Shown here one piece after another: positions 8,258 to 18,329 of a stretch of 64,000 nt of DNA (position 1 is the first letter of the stretch; each line of letters starts with the position of its first letter). The stretch comes from JAEXOD01 sp963667875 (GTDB lineage: Bacteria > Bacteroidota > Ignavibacteria > Ignavibacteriales > Melioribacteraceae), in assembly GCA_963667875.2 (NCBI GenBank), contig CAXXGC010000003.1, positions 310,001 to 374,000 of the forward strand, read 5' to 3'. The position numbers and the translations under genes are program-made. The notes beneath the pieces were generated by a model. The model had not been told where the DNA came from. It saw only the letters and a list, made by a program, of their open reading frames with translations, and did no database searches.

Positions 8258-9550
8258 ATGAAAATAATATTAAAAGACGTTACAATTATAAATCCGGACC
8301 AAAATATTTATTGCAAAACTGATATTTTATTAATAGACGGGATAATATCTAAAATTGGGGAAATTAAGGAAGAGGATTACAAAACTTCCACAGTATATGA
8401 ACTTGAAGATAAAATTATTACTCCCGGTTTTTTTGATATGCATGTTCATTTACGAGAACCCGGAAGAGAGGATGAAGAGACAATTAAATCAGGATCGGAT
8501 GCTGCCATGAATGGTGGTTTTACCGGAATAGCTTGTATGCCAAATACCAGCCCGGCAATTGATACTGCAGAGGTTGTAAGTTTTATTATAAACAAAAGTA
8601 AAGATTTATTAGTTGATGTATACCCGATTGGAGCCGTTACAAAAGAAAGAAAAGGTGAAAGTTTATCGCCGATATTAGAATTAATTGAAGCAGGAGTGGT
8701 TGGTTTATCAGATGATGGTGCTGTTATTAAAACTGCGGCTATGCTAAAATCAGCCTTTGAATATGCCCTAATGAATAATATTCCTGTAATTGACCATTGT
8801 GAAGATTGTTCTCTTTTGGATGGCTCAATGAATGAAGGCATAACTTCAACAATGCTGGGTCTTCCGCCGTTACCTTCAGTCTCTGAAGATATTATTGTAA
8901 TGCGCGATATAGCTTTAGCTGAGTACACAGGCGGTAAATTACATATTGCTCATATAAGTACAAAAAATGCAGTAGATTACGTAAGAGCAGCTAAAAAGAA
9001 GGGAATTAATGTTACTGCCGAAGTTACACCTCATCATTTTTCGCTGACTGATGAAGTCCTGAAAACATACGATACAAATTATAAAATGAGTCCGCCATTA
9101 CGAAGCAAAGAAGATCAAAAGGCGATTTTGGAAGCGTTAAAAGATGGTACTATTGATTGTATTGCAACTGATCATGCACCTCACGCAATAGAAGAAAAAG
9201 AAATGGAATTTATATATGCACCAAATGGAATATTGGGTTTAGAAACGGCTGTCGGTTTAGCGTTAAGCGAATTATTTCATAAAAAAGTATTATCAATTGA
9301 ACAGTTAATTGAAAAATTTGCAATTAATCCAAGGAAAGTATTAAATATCGAAATTCCAAAAATTTGTGAAGGTCAGCCTGCTAATTTTACAATTTTAGAT
9401 ATTGATGTAATATGGACTGTTGAGGTTAGTAAATTTAAATCTAAATCGAAAAATTCTCCATTCGATAAAAGGTTGTTGACAGGAAAATCCATTGGTGTAA
9501 TTAATAAACACAAAATGTTCTATAATGGAAAAATGATTAATCTTGTATAG
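8258..9550 (+). CDS. pyrC: Dihydroorotase (class I)
   Basis: This amidohydrolase-family enzyme of 430 residues closes carbamoyl-aspartate to dihydroorotate. The zinc ligands are clear: DMHVHLREPG (about residue 59-68), a His in HIAHIST and VTPHHF, and the catalytic Asp in ATDHAPH. The GGFTGIACMPNTSP segment is typical of the long class I/PyrC-AllB type. It is the last gene of the operon, with a strong terminator 2 nt after the stop. It starts with ATG after AAGGTGTGA. Confidence 0.94.
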   Translation: MKIILKDVTIINPDQNIYCKTDILLIDGIISKIGEIKEEDYKTSTVYELEDKIITPGFFDMHVHLREPGREDEETIKSGSDAAMNGGFTGIACMPNTSPAIDTAEVVSFIINKSKDLLVDVYPIGAVTKERKGESLSPILELIEAGVVGLSDDGAVIKTAAMLKSAFEYALMNNIPVIDHCEDCSLLDGSMNEGITSTMLGLPPLPSVSEDIIVMRDIALAEYTGGKLHIAHISTKNAVDYVRAAKKKGINVTAEVTPHHFSLTDEVLKTYDTNYKMSPPLRSKEDQKAILEALKDGTIDCIATDHAPHAIEEKEMEFIYAPNGILGLETAVGLALSELFHKKVLSIEQLIEKFAINPRKVLNIEIPKICEGQPANFTILDIDVIWTVEVSKFKSKSKNSPFDKRLLTGKSIGVINKHKMFYNGKMINLV

Positions 9551-9552
9551 CT

Positions 9553-9594
9553 AAAAGTGTTCACTATTGTAGTAATTAGTGAACACTTTTTTTT
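9553..9594 (+). terminator. Terminator of the pyr operon
   Basis: A 14-bp perfect stem (9553-9566 with 9577-9590, core AGTGTTCACTA) with a 10-nt loop and a run of T residues. It starts immediately after the pyrC stop and would also work in the reverse direction. Confidence 0.93.
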
Positions 9595-9681
9595 AAAAAA
9601 GCAGCATAAATACACGGATTAATGTGTTATCTTGTTGGTATAGATTTTGTTAAATATGGGTAAAACAGGAGAATTGAAAAA

Positions 9682-10518
9682 ATGAAAAAGTATTTGTTTT
9701 ATGCGTTTAGTCTCTTTTTGGCATCTTTTTTTACAGGATGTGATATAAATGATAATGAGACAAATAATGATTATACAGCACCTGCCGCTCCTACAAATGT
9801 GTATACAATAACAGGAGATAATAGGGTAGACATTTTTTGGAATTACAATACCGAACGCGATGTTGCCGGTTATAATGTATATTATAGTTATTCGTATGAT
9901 GGTACTTATACATTTATTGGCAGCACAACAAAAAATAATTTTATTGATACTGATGTTAATAACGGAGTTACTTATTATTACGCTGTAACAGCCTATGACA
10001 GGTTTAATAATGAAAGTGAATTAAGTTACGACGAAGTATTCGATACACCTCGTCCTGAGGGTTTTAATCAAAGCATATTCGATTATTTGTTATTCGAATC
10101 AACTTCGGGATATGATTTTCAAAATAATTTAGTTGTCCCTTTTGACAGTGATAACGCAGACTTCTTTTTTGAAAATTACACAACCGGCGGAAAATTTTAT
10201 TTAAATGTTTGGGAAGATACCGATATTCAAGATATGGGTGTTACAACAGATATATATGATATTTCGTATGCACCAACAAGCGGATATGTACCTATTGTAA
10301 CCGGTGATAATATTAAATATACCGAAGCAAAAATTGGTCACACTTATGTAATTTGGACTTGGGATAATCATTACGCTAAAGTTAGAATAACCAATATTAC
10401 AAGAGAAAGAATCACCTTTGATTGGGCTTATCAAACAGCAGAGGGAAACAGAGAATTAAAAAGAAATGTTATTGTTAATAGAAATATTCCTGACAGTATA
10501 AAAGTTTTAAGGTTTTGA
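9682..10518 (+). CDS. Lipoprotein with a fibronectin type III domain
   Basis: The 278-residue product has a lipoprotein signal peptide with lipobox FFTGC (Cys 20) and an acidic Asn/Asp linker. A fibronectin type III domain at about residues 34-115 shows the APAAPTNV start, VDIFWNYN, VAGYNVYYS and TYYYAVTAYDRFNNES strands. The second half (about 120-278) is beta-rich and not recognised. The protein is anchored in the envelope, probably at the cell surface. A terminator upstream isolates it from pyrC, and the next gene follows after 60 bp. Function unknown. Confidence 0.75.
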   Translation: MKKYLFYAFSLFLASFFTGCDINDNETNNDYTAPAAPTNVYTITGDNRVDIFWNYNTERDVAGYNVYYSYSYDGTYTFIGSTTKNNFIDTDVNNGVTYYYAVTAYDRFNNESELSYDEVFDTPRPEGFNQSIFDYLLFESTSGYDFQNNLVVPFDSDNADFFFENYTTGGKFYLNVWEDTDIQDMGVTTDIYDISYAPTSGYVPIVTGDNIKYTEAKIGHTYVIWTWDNHYAKVRITNITRERITFDWAYQTAEGNRELKRNVIVNRNIPDSIKVLRF

Positions 10519-10578
10519 AAATAATTAATGATTATTTGATTAGTTTTAATTATTTTAGTTGAAATAAGATTTTAAATA

Positions 10579-11001
10579 ATGAAAAATAAAAAATATATAA
10601 TACTTGTTGTTCTATTTTTTGCAGCAATAAACTTTGTGAATGCAAAATCCGATGGGGGTTCAGATGCCCAGGAGGTTTTGCATTCTATTGTTAAAGGGAT
10701 GCTTCAAAATTCTATCAGCTCTTTTTCATCCTATCTAAGCGATAATTGTTACATCAGCTTAAATAATGGAACTATTGGATATTATACTACAAGCCAAAGT
10801 TATTATATATTTGAAAATTATTTTTCACAATACAAAGTAACTGATATAAAATTTAATGAAATTAAAAAAAGTACACTAAGTTATAATGCTTCCGGTATTG
10901 TTAAATATAATTTTAATGGTTCAAAATATGAGTGCCGAATTTTTGTCTCGTTGAAAACTTCTTCCGGGTTGTGGTATATTTCTCAAATAATGATTAATTA
11001 A
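10579..11001 (+). CDS. DUF4783-like exported small protein
   Basis: The 140-residue product has a signal peptide (residues 1-22, MKNKKYIILVV... ending NAKS). An NTF2/cystatin-like domain follows: helix EVLHSIVKGMLQNS, LSSYLSDNCYISL, and C-terminal strands YECRIFVSLK and GLWYISQIMI. This layout matches the Bacteroidota/Chlorobi family DUF4783, by recollection of the pattern only. No catalytic residue stands out. It lies 5 nt before the large histidine kinase gene and is likely cotranscribed with it, so a role in sensing or envelope quality is possible but unproven. Confidence 0.6.
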   Translation: MKNKKYIILVVLFFAAINFVNAKSDGGSDAQEVLHSIVKGMLQNSISSFSSYLSDNCYISLNNGTIGYYTTSQSYYIFENYFSQYKVTDIKFNEIKKSTLSYNASGIVKYNFNGSKYECRIFVSLKTSSGLWYISQIMIN

Positions 11002-11006
11002 TTATT

Positions 11007-14000
11007 ATGAATCTTCAGATTAATAATAGGTTAAAGGGGATTCATTATATTGTAGGCATCATTTTTATTCTACTTCTTTTCTTATCTTTCATAATTGCTC
11101 CCGTATTAACTTCATATTACAAAAACAATTGGAATTCCATTTGTCAAAATGAAATTAGAGCGGTTAAGGAATTCACTCAGCAGTTAATTGATAAAAAAAT
11201 TAATAAATTTGAAAATGTTGATATTTTGGAAATTAAAAAATCCATTTTTTCAGATCAAGATGCATTGATTAATAAAAGAGCATTATTTGATAAACTAGAA
11301 AAAATTGACAATGATAAAATATCCATTGAGATCTATGATAATAATTATGAGTTGATAGCCTGGAAAAACATTATTGATACAACTCTTAGTTCAGTCAAAA
11401 ATTTATCTAATATTAATCCGGGATATATTAAGCATAAATCTAATATTTATTTATTTAAATTGGATTCGTGTTTAATAAACAACAAAAATTATTTCCTTCT
11501 TTTTTATAAAATTTCGGATGAAAAGTATGTTAACGAATACGATAATGCACTTGCCGGCAGATTAAGTGAAAAATTTAATACAAATTTTGCCGTTTATTAT
11601 TCAACAAAAGTCTATACCCATAATGGGAAAAACAAAATTTCTTTTTCTGTTATTAATCAATCTCATAAGCCTATATTATCTGTAGCCTTTTCAAAAGTTA
11701 CTTCTCAAAACAGAATTGATATTATAAAAGGTTATTTAGTTCAATGCAGATTGATTTTATTGTTATTAATTTATTTAACCTTAATTTGGATTATATTTAA
11801 GTGGGTTAGATTAATTCAAAATAAAAAAATAAAGTTTGCAATTACATTAGTAGGATTAATTGTTACACGATATTTTTTTCTTCTAATAAATTTCCCTGGA
11901 ATTGTATTACGATTTGAATTATTAAATCCGGTTAATTTTTCGTCTCCTTTTTTATGGGGGATTGTTAAATCGCCTTTGGATTTATTTATTACAGTATTAT
12001 TTGTATTAATAATAATTTATCCACTATTTAATGCATTATATACAACTGGATCAAATACGTTAAATAAAAAAGCATGGTTTAAAAACGGTATCTTTTTCCT
12101 ATCATTAGTTTTATTTCTTTTTGTTTATCGATCGTTTGGTGCTATAGTACATAGTTTATTTTTTGACAGTTCAATAAAATATTTCCGAGAGACTAATATA
12201 TTTCCTAATTATACAACAATATTTATGCTTGGAATTATATTGATGCTTGGATTTTTAGTTATTTTATTGTTGGTTACAATAATTTTATTAATCCTAAAAT
12301 ATGTTGAGTTTTCAAAAAATAATAAAAAGAATTTGTTATATCTTTTTTTTGCAGTGCATTTCATCTGTTTTGTTTTCGATTTTATCCAAAAAACCCCTCA
12401 ATCTTCTACTTTTGTTAGAATATTATTAATATTTTTATTATTTACCCTTGTGTACTTATTGAGGTTTAAAAATTATAAAAGGGTATTATTTGTATTATTA
12501 TGTGCTTTTGCCGGCTCAGTTGTAATGATATTTGAAATGGGTTATGTCAACTCCAAATTAGAAAAAGAAAATTTAAAAATTGCAAGCCTTGAATATTCAA
12601 GAATAGATGACAGCTGGATTGAATTTTTAATTAAAACAAACTTATCTAGTGCAGCACAAAATTTTCCCAATATTATAAATCACCAAAATGTTGATTTTAA
12701 AAATTATGCTTACGAATTGTGGAATAAAAGTAATATTAAAACCGAAAATCTTGTTTCCGAATTCTATTTTTTGGACAGCTTAAAAAGTTATATTGATGGT
12801 GTTAATTTTTCATTTCCTTACGGTTACAGCAAAAATTGGATGATGAATGATACAATTGTTGATTATCAAATTGTACATGATCCAATTCCCAATAGTAATG
12901 ACATAATTATTTCGGGATTGGTAAAATTAAAAAATTTATCACCTTTATATTTCGGAATATCAATCAAATATAATCCATATGGGTACAATGCAGCGCAAAT
13001 TCCAAACTTTAGCCAGCAAATAAAAACCACAGACCAAAATTATATTAATTTTGAGGATTATGAAGCTCTTACTTTGATTAACGGAAATATTGTTGAAAAA
13101 CATGGTCGAATTAATCCTACTAAAAATGAAATATTTGATTTAATTAATAGCGAACAAAGTATAAACGATTATTGGCGAACTGTAAATATAGATGGTGAAA
13201 ATTATCTGTTTTATGTTACAAAAACAAACGTTAATGGTGATGATAAAAATTTATTAATTGGGCAAAAAATAAGTAATTTAACTTGGGGATTATACGATTT
13301 TGTTAAAATATTTTTAATTCATGTATTATTTGTTTTAACAATAATTTTGATCTATTACGCAATTCTTTATTTTAAAAAAGGTAAAATACGTTTTAATTAT
13401 CAGGCAGAACTTTTAACAACCTTTTTATTGATAACAATAATTCCTTTAATAATACTTGGATTATATTTTAGATCTACTTTTGAAGAAAAAAATCAAAAAA
13501 TGTATGAATTTTATTTAAATAATGATGCTCAAAAAGTGTCAAAATATTTGGAATCGTACAGCTATTATTCGTGGGGTAGTTTACGCGATATTATTATTAA
13601 AGCCAATGCCGATTTAGGATTAAATTTTACATTATATAAAGACAACAAAGTGCAATACAGCACTTATTATGATTATTATTATTTTGAAGATATTTCGAAA
13701 ATACTGAACCCGAAAATTTACCAAAGATTGGTTTTGGAAAAATCAAATGAACAATTTTTAAGTTATAGTATTAAAGGTAATACTATTAAATCATATTTTA
13801 AAAAGATCCAATTATATGGTGATGAATATATACTTGAAGTTAATGATATCTTTAACGTTTCATATATTGTGATGAACGGAGTTGATATTGACTTGTTTTT
13901 GTTTGGTACTTATTCCTTTGTTATTATATTAATTGTCCTTTTAAGCATAATTTTGACTAATAAAATATCTTCGCCAATAATTAAATTAACCGAAATGACA

Positions 14001-14786
14001 CAAAAAGTATCTGCGGGTAATTTAGATGTACACCTAAAAGTTGAGCAAAAAGGGGAAATAGCTGAACTTGTTTACGGTTTTAACAAAATGGTGACTGAAA
14101 TTAAACGAATACAAAACGAGTTAAGCATAAAAGAGCGAGAAAATGCGTGGAAAGAAATGGCAAAACAGGTAGCTCATGAAATTAAAAATCCTTTAACGCC
14201 AATGAAACTTTCGGTTCAGTTGTTAGAACAAGCATATAAAGATAAATCGCCAAAATTTAATCAAATTTTCGAAAAGGTAATTGCGACCATTATTAATCAG
14301 ATTGAAATATTAAAAAATATAGCTTCAGAGTTTTCAGTGGTTGCAAAATTACCGCCAATTAAAATCTCGCAGGTTAATTTAGTTAGTATTATTGATGAAG
14401 TAATACAATTGTACTCAGCAGAAAATATAAAATGTGAATTTAACATAACTAATGATATTCCAATAATAAATTCAGATAATGAACAACTTAAACGGATATT
14501 AATTAACCTCATAAAAAATTCTATTGAAGCCGAGGCGAATAAAATCAATATTGAAATTTGCAGTAAAACTAATGTGGTGGAAATTTTGATTACAGATAAT
14601 GGAATTGGGATACCGGAAGAGAATATTGAAAGAATATTTGATGATAAATTTACAACTAAACCAAGCGGAATGGGAATAGGGTTATTTTTAGTTAAAAATA
14701 TATTAAAAAGTATAAAAGCAACAATTGAAATTCCTATAAGTAAACCCGGATCTACAACATTTAAAATATTATTACCTGTTGAGTAA
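11007..14786 (+). CDS. NtrY-like membrane histidine kinase, very large
   Basis: The 1259-residue sensor kinase has one N-terminal helix (about 14-35), an extracytoplasmic stretch, then about eight hydrophobic helices (about 245-510). A second periplasmic domain (about 515-770), two more helices, another sensor loop and a final helix precede a HAMP domain (about 985-1035). The kinase core has H-box AHEIKNPLTPMKL (about 1056), N-box LINLIKNSIEAE, G1 DNGIGIP and G2 GMGIGLFLVK. The core and HAMP resemble NtrY. No response regulator is adjacent, so it is an orphan kinase in this window. It is followed 3 nt later by a helicase gene. Confidence 0.88.
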   Translation: MNLQINNRLKGIHYIVGIIFILLLFLSFIIAPVLTSYYKNNWNSICQNEIRAVKEFTQQLIDKKINKFENVDILEIKKSIFSDQDALINKRALFDKLEKIDNDKISIEIYDNNYELIAWKNIIDTTLSSVKNLSNINPGYIKHKSNIYLFKLDSCLINNKNYFLLFYKISDEKYVNEYDNALAGRLSEKFNTNFAVYYSTKVYTHNGKNKISFSVINQSHKPILSVAFSKVTSQNRIDIIKGYLVQCRLILLLLIYLTLIWIIFKWVRLIQNKKIKFAITLVGLIVTRYFFLLINFPGIVLRFELLNPVNFSSPFLWGIVKSPLDLFITVLFVLIIIYPLFNALYTTGSNTLNKKAWFKNGIFFLSLVLFLFVYRSFGAIVHSLFFDSSIKYFRETNIFPNYTTIFMLGIILMLGFLVILLLVTIILLILKYVEFSKNNKKNLLYLFFAVHFICFVFDFIQKTPQSSTFVRILLIFLLFTLVYLLRFKNYKRVLFVLLCAFAGSVVMIFEMGYVNSKLEKENLKIASLEYSRIDDSWIEFLIKTNLSSAAQNFPNIINHQNVDFKNYAYELWNKSNIKTENLVSEFYFLDSLKSYIDGVNFSFPYGYSKNWMMNDTIVDYQIVHDPIPNSNDIIISGLVKLKNLSPLYFGISIKYNPYGYNAAQIPNFSQQIKTTDQNYINFEDYEALTLINGNIVEKHGRINPTKNEIFDLINSEQSINDYWRTVNIDGENYLFYVTKTNVNGDDKNLLIGQKISNLTWGLYDFVKIFLIHVLFVLTIILIYYAILYFKKGKIRFNYQAELLTTFLLITIIPLIILGLYFRSTFEEKNQKMYEFYLNNDAQKVSKYLESYSYYSWGSLRDIIIKANADLGLNFTLYKDNKVQYSTYYDYYYFEDISKILNPKIYQRLVLEKSNEQFLSYSIKGNTIKSYFKKIQLYGDEYILEVNDIFNVSYIVMNGVDIDLFLFGTYSFVIILIVLLSIILTNKISSPIIKLTEMTQKVSAGNLDVHLKVEQKGEIAELVYGFNKMVTEIKRIQNELSIKERENAWKEMAKQVAHEIKNPLTPMKLSVQLLEQAYKDKSPKFNQIFEKVIATIINQIEILKNIASEFSVVAKLPPIKISQVNLVSIIDEVIQLYSAENIKCEFNITNDIPIINSDNEQLKRILINLIKNSIEAEANKINIEICSKTNVVEILITDNGIGIPEENIERIFDDKFTTKPSGMGIGLFLVKNILKSIKATIEIPISKPGSTTFKILLPVE

Positions 14787-14789
14787 CAA

Positions 14790-17700
14790 ATGAGTAAAAA
14801 TCTTACTTCACAACAAAAATTAGCAATTAATTTTAATAAACATATTTCTTTAACCGCAAACGCAGGGTCGGGTAAAACATTTGTATTAAAAAAAAGATAC
14901 GTTGAAATTGCTTTACAAGAAGGTATCAACTTAAATAATATTGTTGCAATCACCTTTACGGAAAAGGCAGCAAGTAAACTATATAAAGATATCTCTCAGG
15001 AAATTGAAGATAGATTAAGTTATGAACCTGATGATAAAATTATATATAAACTGGAATCATTACGAAGAGATTTGGTTTCGGCAAACATTTCAACAATACA
15101 TTCATTTTGTACAAATTTATTAAAAGAATTTTCTCCCGAAGCTGAAATTGATGCTAATTTTATACCAATTGATACGGTAGCTACAAATGACTTGATTAAC
15201 CAAAGTTTAGAAGAAGTATTTAAAAATTTAGGACGTGGAAATGAAATAGATTCAAATCTTAAAAATTTAATTAGATTTTTTGGCACAAAAAAACAAGTTA
15301 TTTTGCAAATATTTGAAATGATTAATAAACGAGATAAAGTGCTTTTGCTGGAAAAAGAGCTTTATTATAAATTAGATAATGAAATAGCTGAAACATATAA
15401 TAAAAAATTTGATGAAGTATTTAATGAACTTATTAGGAATGACACTGAAAAAATATTAAAACAAATTAATATCATTAATAACGTTGTATTGGCAGAAGCA
15501 AAAAATAAAACAACCGCATTGGAAATTAGCAGCTTAATAAATGAATGTAACCCTTCACTTACGGCAAACAATTATTATGCTAAGTTAGTTTTAATAACCG
15601 GAAAATTGTTTACTAAAGGTAATAATGTTCGAATAATCGGTTATTTAACGAAGGAATTAAGAAAAGGGTATGAAAATATTATTCAGGAAATTGAGAATTT
15701 TTCTCTTTTTAAGGTTTTCCCGGAAATAATCAGCGGAAATGAAAACAATCTTATTTTAGCAAAACTTGGCAAACAGCTTGTTTTTGTATTTAAAGAAGCT
15801 TTACGCATTTTTGATAAAAAAAAGGAGATAAACGGATTTTTAGATTTTGACGATTTATTACTTAAAACTTTAGAAATTCTAAAAAATGAAGATGTTGTAA
15901 CTACTCTTTCAGAACGATTCAAATATATAATGATTGATGAATACCAAGATACTAATGAAGTGCAGTATAATATTTTTATGCCAATGTTAAAATATTTACA
16001 ACAAAATAACTTATTTGTAGTGGGTGACGAAAAACAAAGTATTTATATGTTTAGAGATGCTGAACTAGAAATATTTAGCAGAACTAAAAATAACATTAAA
16101 AATATAGATAACTCGAGTAATTTAATGCTTACTCATAGTTTCCGGGTTGCTCCTATTATTGCTTTGTTTACAAATAAATTATTTCGAAATTTATTTAAAT
16201 CAGCCAATATTAACTTTAACGAGGTTGAATATAGTGATTTACTTTGCGCTCGTGAAGATATAAACAAGGGGAGTATAGAATTTTTAATTGCATCGGAGGA
16301 AGAAGAGGAAGCAAAACTAATTGCAAAAAAAATAAATCAAACAATCAATGCTTCTGTAGATAATAATTACTCGAATTTTGCAGTTTTATGCCGCGAAAGA
16401 GCACACTTTAAGGATTTAGAAAACGTTTTTAATCATTATAAGATTCCTTTTGTTGTATTGGGCGGTACCGGTTTTTATCAGCAGCAGATGGTGCAGGATA
16501 TTTATAATTTTTTATCATTTGTTTATAATACTAAAAACGATTTAGCATTACTGGGATTATTACGATCGCCGTTTTATACTGTTTCCGATTCTATGATAAC
16601 ATTAATTTCATTGGAAGAAGGAGATTATTTGTTTGATAAAGTAAAAAAATATACTTCAAAAAATGAAAAATTAAACAATGTGTTTTGCCACATTAATAAA
16701 TGTATTAAGATATACGAAAATAGTGATATAACCGAAGTTTTACATGTTTTTCTTGTTGATACCGGTTATTGGGGAATTGTTGCTTCTAAAACCGAAAGAA
16801 ATCAAGAACTGGCTAATTTGGAAAAATTTATTAATATTATTATTGCAGCCTACGAAAGATCTTTTTTTAATATTTACGATTTTATTGGTGAAATTGGTAC
16901 TTTTATTGAAGAGATGGATAAGGAAAGCCAAGCACAAACAGGAAATAATGAAAATGCAGTAAAAATAATGACTTTGCATAAAGCAAAAGGATTGGAATTT
17001 AATACCGTATTTTTGTTTAAGTTACATACAAAATTTAAAATACCAAAAATTAAAGCAAAAGAAATAACAATTGATAAAAAACTTGGTATTTTAACCAAAG
17101 TGCCGCCTTTAAATAATTATTTTAGCGAATATGTTAATACCCCGATTTGCGATATTTATAATTACATAAGTTATAAAAAACAATTGGCAGAAGATAAACG
17201 TTTATTATACGTGGGTGTAACCAGGGCTATTGATAATTTGATATTAACAGCTTCAATTAAAGACATTGAAAAAATAGATAATAGTTCATTGGGTTTGATA
17301 GCCGAAGGTTTAGATATTAACTTTGAAGATAATAATTATAAATTAAACGGCCATTTGGAATTTTTAATTGATGGAATTGATTCCGGGAAAAAACTATTGG
17401 ATTACAATATTAATATTATAAAAGATATTGAGGAAAATAAGCAGATTTTTAATAATGTTTCAGTAAAAAAGAAAAATTTTGAAAATTATTATTTTAATAT
17501 TGAACCAATTTATGATAATCCGAAAAATGAAATTTTTACCGCTTCTAAATTTATAAGTTATAATTTTTGTCCGGTTATGTATAAATTATATTATGAATAT
17601 GCTTATCACAAACTATTGGATTTGTTTAATAACGATTTTGTTTTTGAAGAGACCAAAGAAGAAGAAGTTTCGGATATTAAAAACGAATCCTTAATTATTG

Positions 17701-18329
17701 GTATAATTTGTCATAAAATACTTTCGGAAGATATAAACGAAACAACTTTAAGTGAGAGTATTTATAACAAAATTGAAACATATTTTTTAAATGAAGAAGA
17801 AACAAATATTATTGCCGGTAAAATTGAAAAATTATTAAGCAATTATCTAAAATCAAATACTTATAATGAATTAAAAAGTTATAAAACATTTTTTAATGAA
17901 TACGAATTATATAAATATTTGAATGATTTTTATTTGTATGGGATAATTGATAAATTAATAATAGATGAAGATAAAATTATTGTAATTGATTACAAAACAA
18001 ACAGAAAAGAGGCTAAAAGCTTTGATTCAAAAGTGGAATATTATTTACCCCAATTAAAATTTTATGGTTATTTGGTTAATAAATATTTTGGCGGCAGCAA
18101 ACAAATATGTCTTAAATTAGTGTTTTTAGAAGAACCGGATATTAATTATACTTACATTTTTAACAACGATGAAGGGGAAAGTATTGGGAAAGATATCAGC
18201 AATGCAATTGAAAATATCAGGAAAAATAATTATATAGCATGTACACAAAATTGCAATAAATGTATATTTAATAAAAATTGTGAAGATTCTGTAATTATGA
18301 AAGGAAATTATGAAAAAAATAATAATTAG
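14790..18329 (+). CDS. AddA/UvrD-like helicase-nuclease with a Cys-cluster C-terminus
   Basis: This is a superfamily 1 helicase of 1179 residues fused to a PD-(D/E)XK nuclease, as in AddA, for double-strand break processing. Helicase motifs: Walker A ANAGSGKT (23-30), AITFTEKAA, motif II IMIDEYQDTNE (about 383), VGDEKQSIYMFRDAE, MTLHKAKGLEF (about 730) and LLYVGVTRA. Nuclease motifs: GIICHKIL (about 970), GIIDKL, VIDYKTNRKEA (about 1067) and QLKFYGY. Unusually, a Cys in NFCPVMYK (about 926) and a terminal C-x3-C-x2-C-x5-C (CTQNCNKCIFNKNC, about 1151) copy the 4Fe-4S pattern of AddB/Cas4 nucleases. No addB is adjacent. Confidence 0.85.
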   Translation: MSKNLTSQQKLAINFNKHISLTANAGSGKTFVLKKRYVEIALQEGINLNNIVAITFTEKAASKLYKDISQEIEDRLSYEPDDKIIYKLESLRRDLVSANISTIHSFCTNLLKEFSPEAEIDANFIPIDTVATNDLINQSLEEVFKNLGRGNEIDSNLKNLIRFFGTKKQVILQIFEMINKRDKVLLLEKELYYKLDNEIAETYNKKFDEVFNELIRNDTEKILKQINIINNVVLAEAKNKTTALEISSLINECNPSLTANNYYAKLVLITGKLFTKGNNVRIIGYLTKELRKGYENIIQEIENFSLFKVFPEIISGNENNLILAKLGKQLVFVFKEALRIFDKKKEINGFLDFDDLLLKTLEILKNEDVVTTLSERFKYIMIDEYQDTNEVQYNIFMPMLKYLQQNNLFVVGDEKQSIYMFRDAELEIFSRTKNNIKNIDNSSNLMLTHSFRVAPIIALFTNKLFRNLFKSANINFNEVEYSDLLCAREDINKGSIEFLIASEEEEEAKLIAKKINQTINASVDNNYSNFAVLCRERAHFKDLENVFNHYKIPFVVLGGTGFYQQQMVQDIYNFLSFVYNTKNDLALLGLLRSPFYTVSDSMITLISLEEGDYLFDKVKKYTSKNEKLNNVFCHINKCIKIYENSDITEVLHVFLVDTGYWGIVASKTERNQELANLEKFINIIIAAYERSFFNIYDFIGEIGTFIEEMDKESQAQTGNNENAVKIMTLHKAKGLEFNTVFLFKLHTKFKIPKIKAKEITIDKKLGILTKVPPLNNYFSEYVNTPICDIYNYISYKKQLAEDKRLLYVGVTRAIDNLILTASIKDIEKIDNSSLGLIAEGLDINFEDNNYKLNGHLEFLIDGIDSGKKLLDYNINIIKDIEENKQIFNNVSVKKKNFENYYFNIEPIYDNPKNEIFTASKFISYNFCPVMYKLYYEYAYHKLLDLFNNDFVFEETKEEEVSDIKNESLIIGIICHKILSEDINETTLSESIYNKIETYFLNEEETNIIAGKIEKLLSNYLKSNTYNELKSYKTFFNEYELYKYLNDFYLYGIIDKLIIDEDKIIVIDYKTNRKEAKSFDSKVEYYLPQLKFYGYLVNKYFGGSKQICLKLVFLEEPDINYTYIFNNDEGESIGKDISNAIENIRKNNYIACTQNCNKCIFNKNCEDSVIMKGNYEKNNN

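Noticed and set aside
8446..8928. 160-codon minus-strand frame
   Set aside because: It is antisense to the well-conserved dihydroorotase.
14297..14953. 218-codon minus-strand frame
   Set aside because: It is the reverse shadow of the kinase core and helicase start, which are clearly coding on the plus strand.
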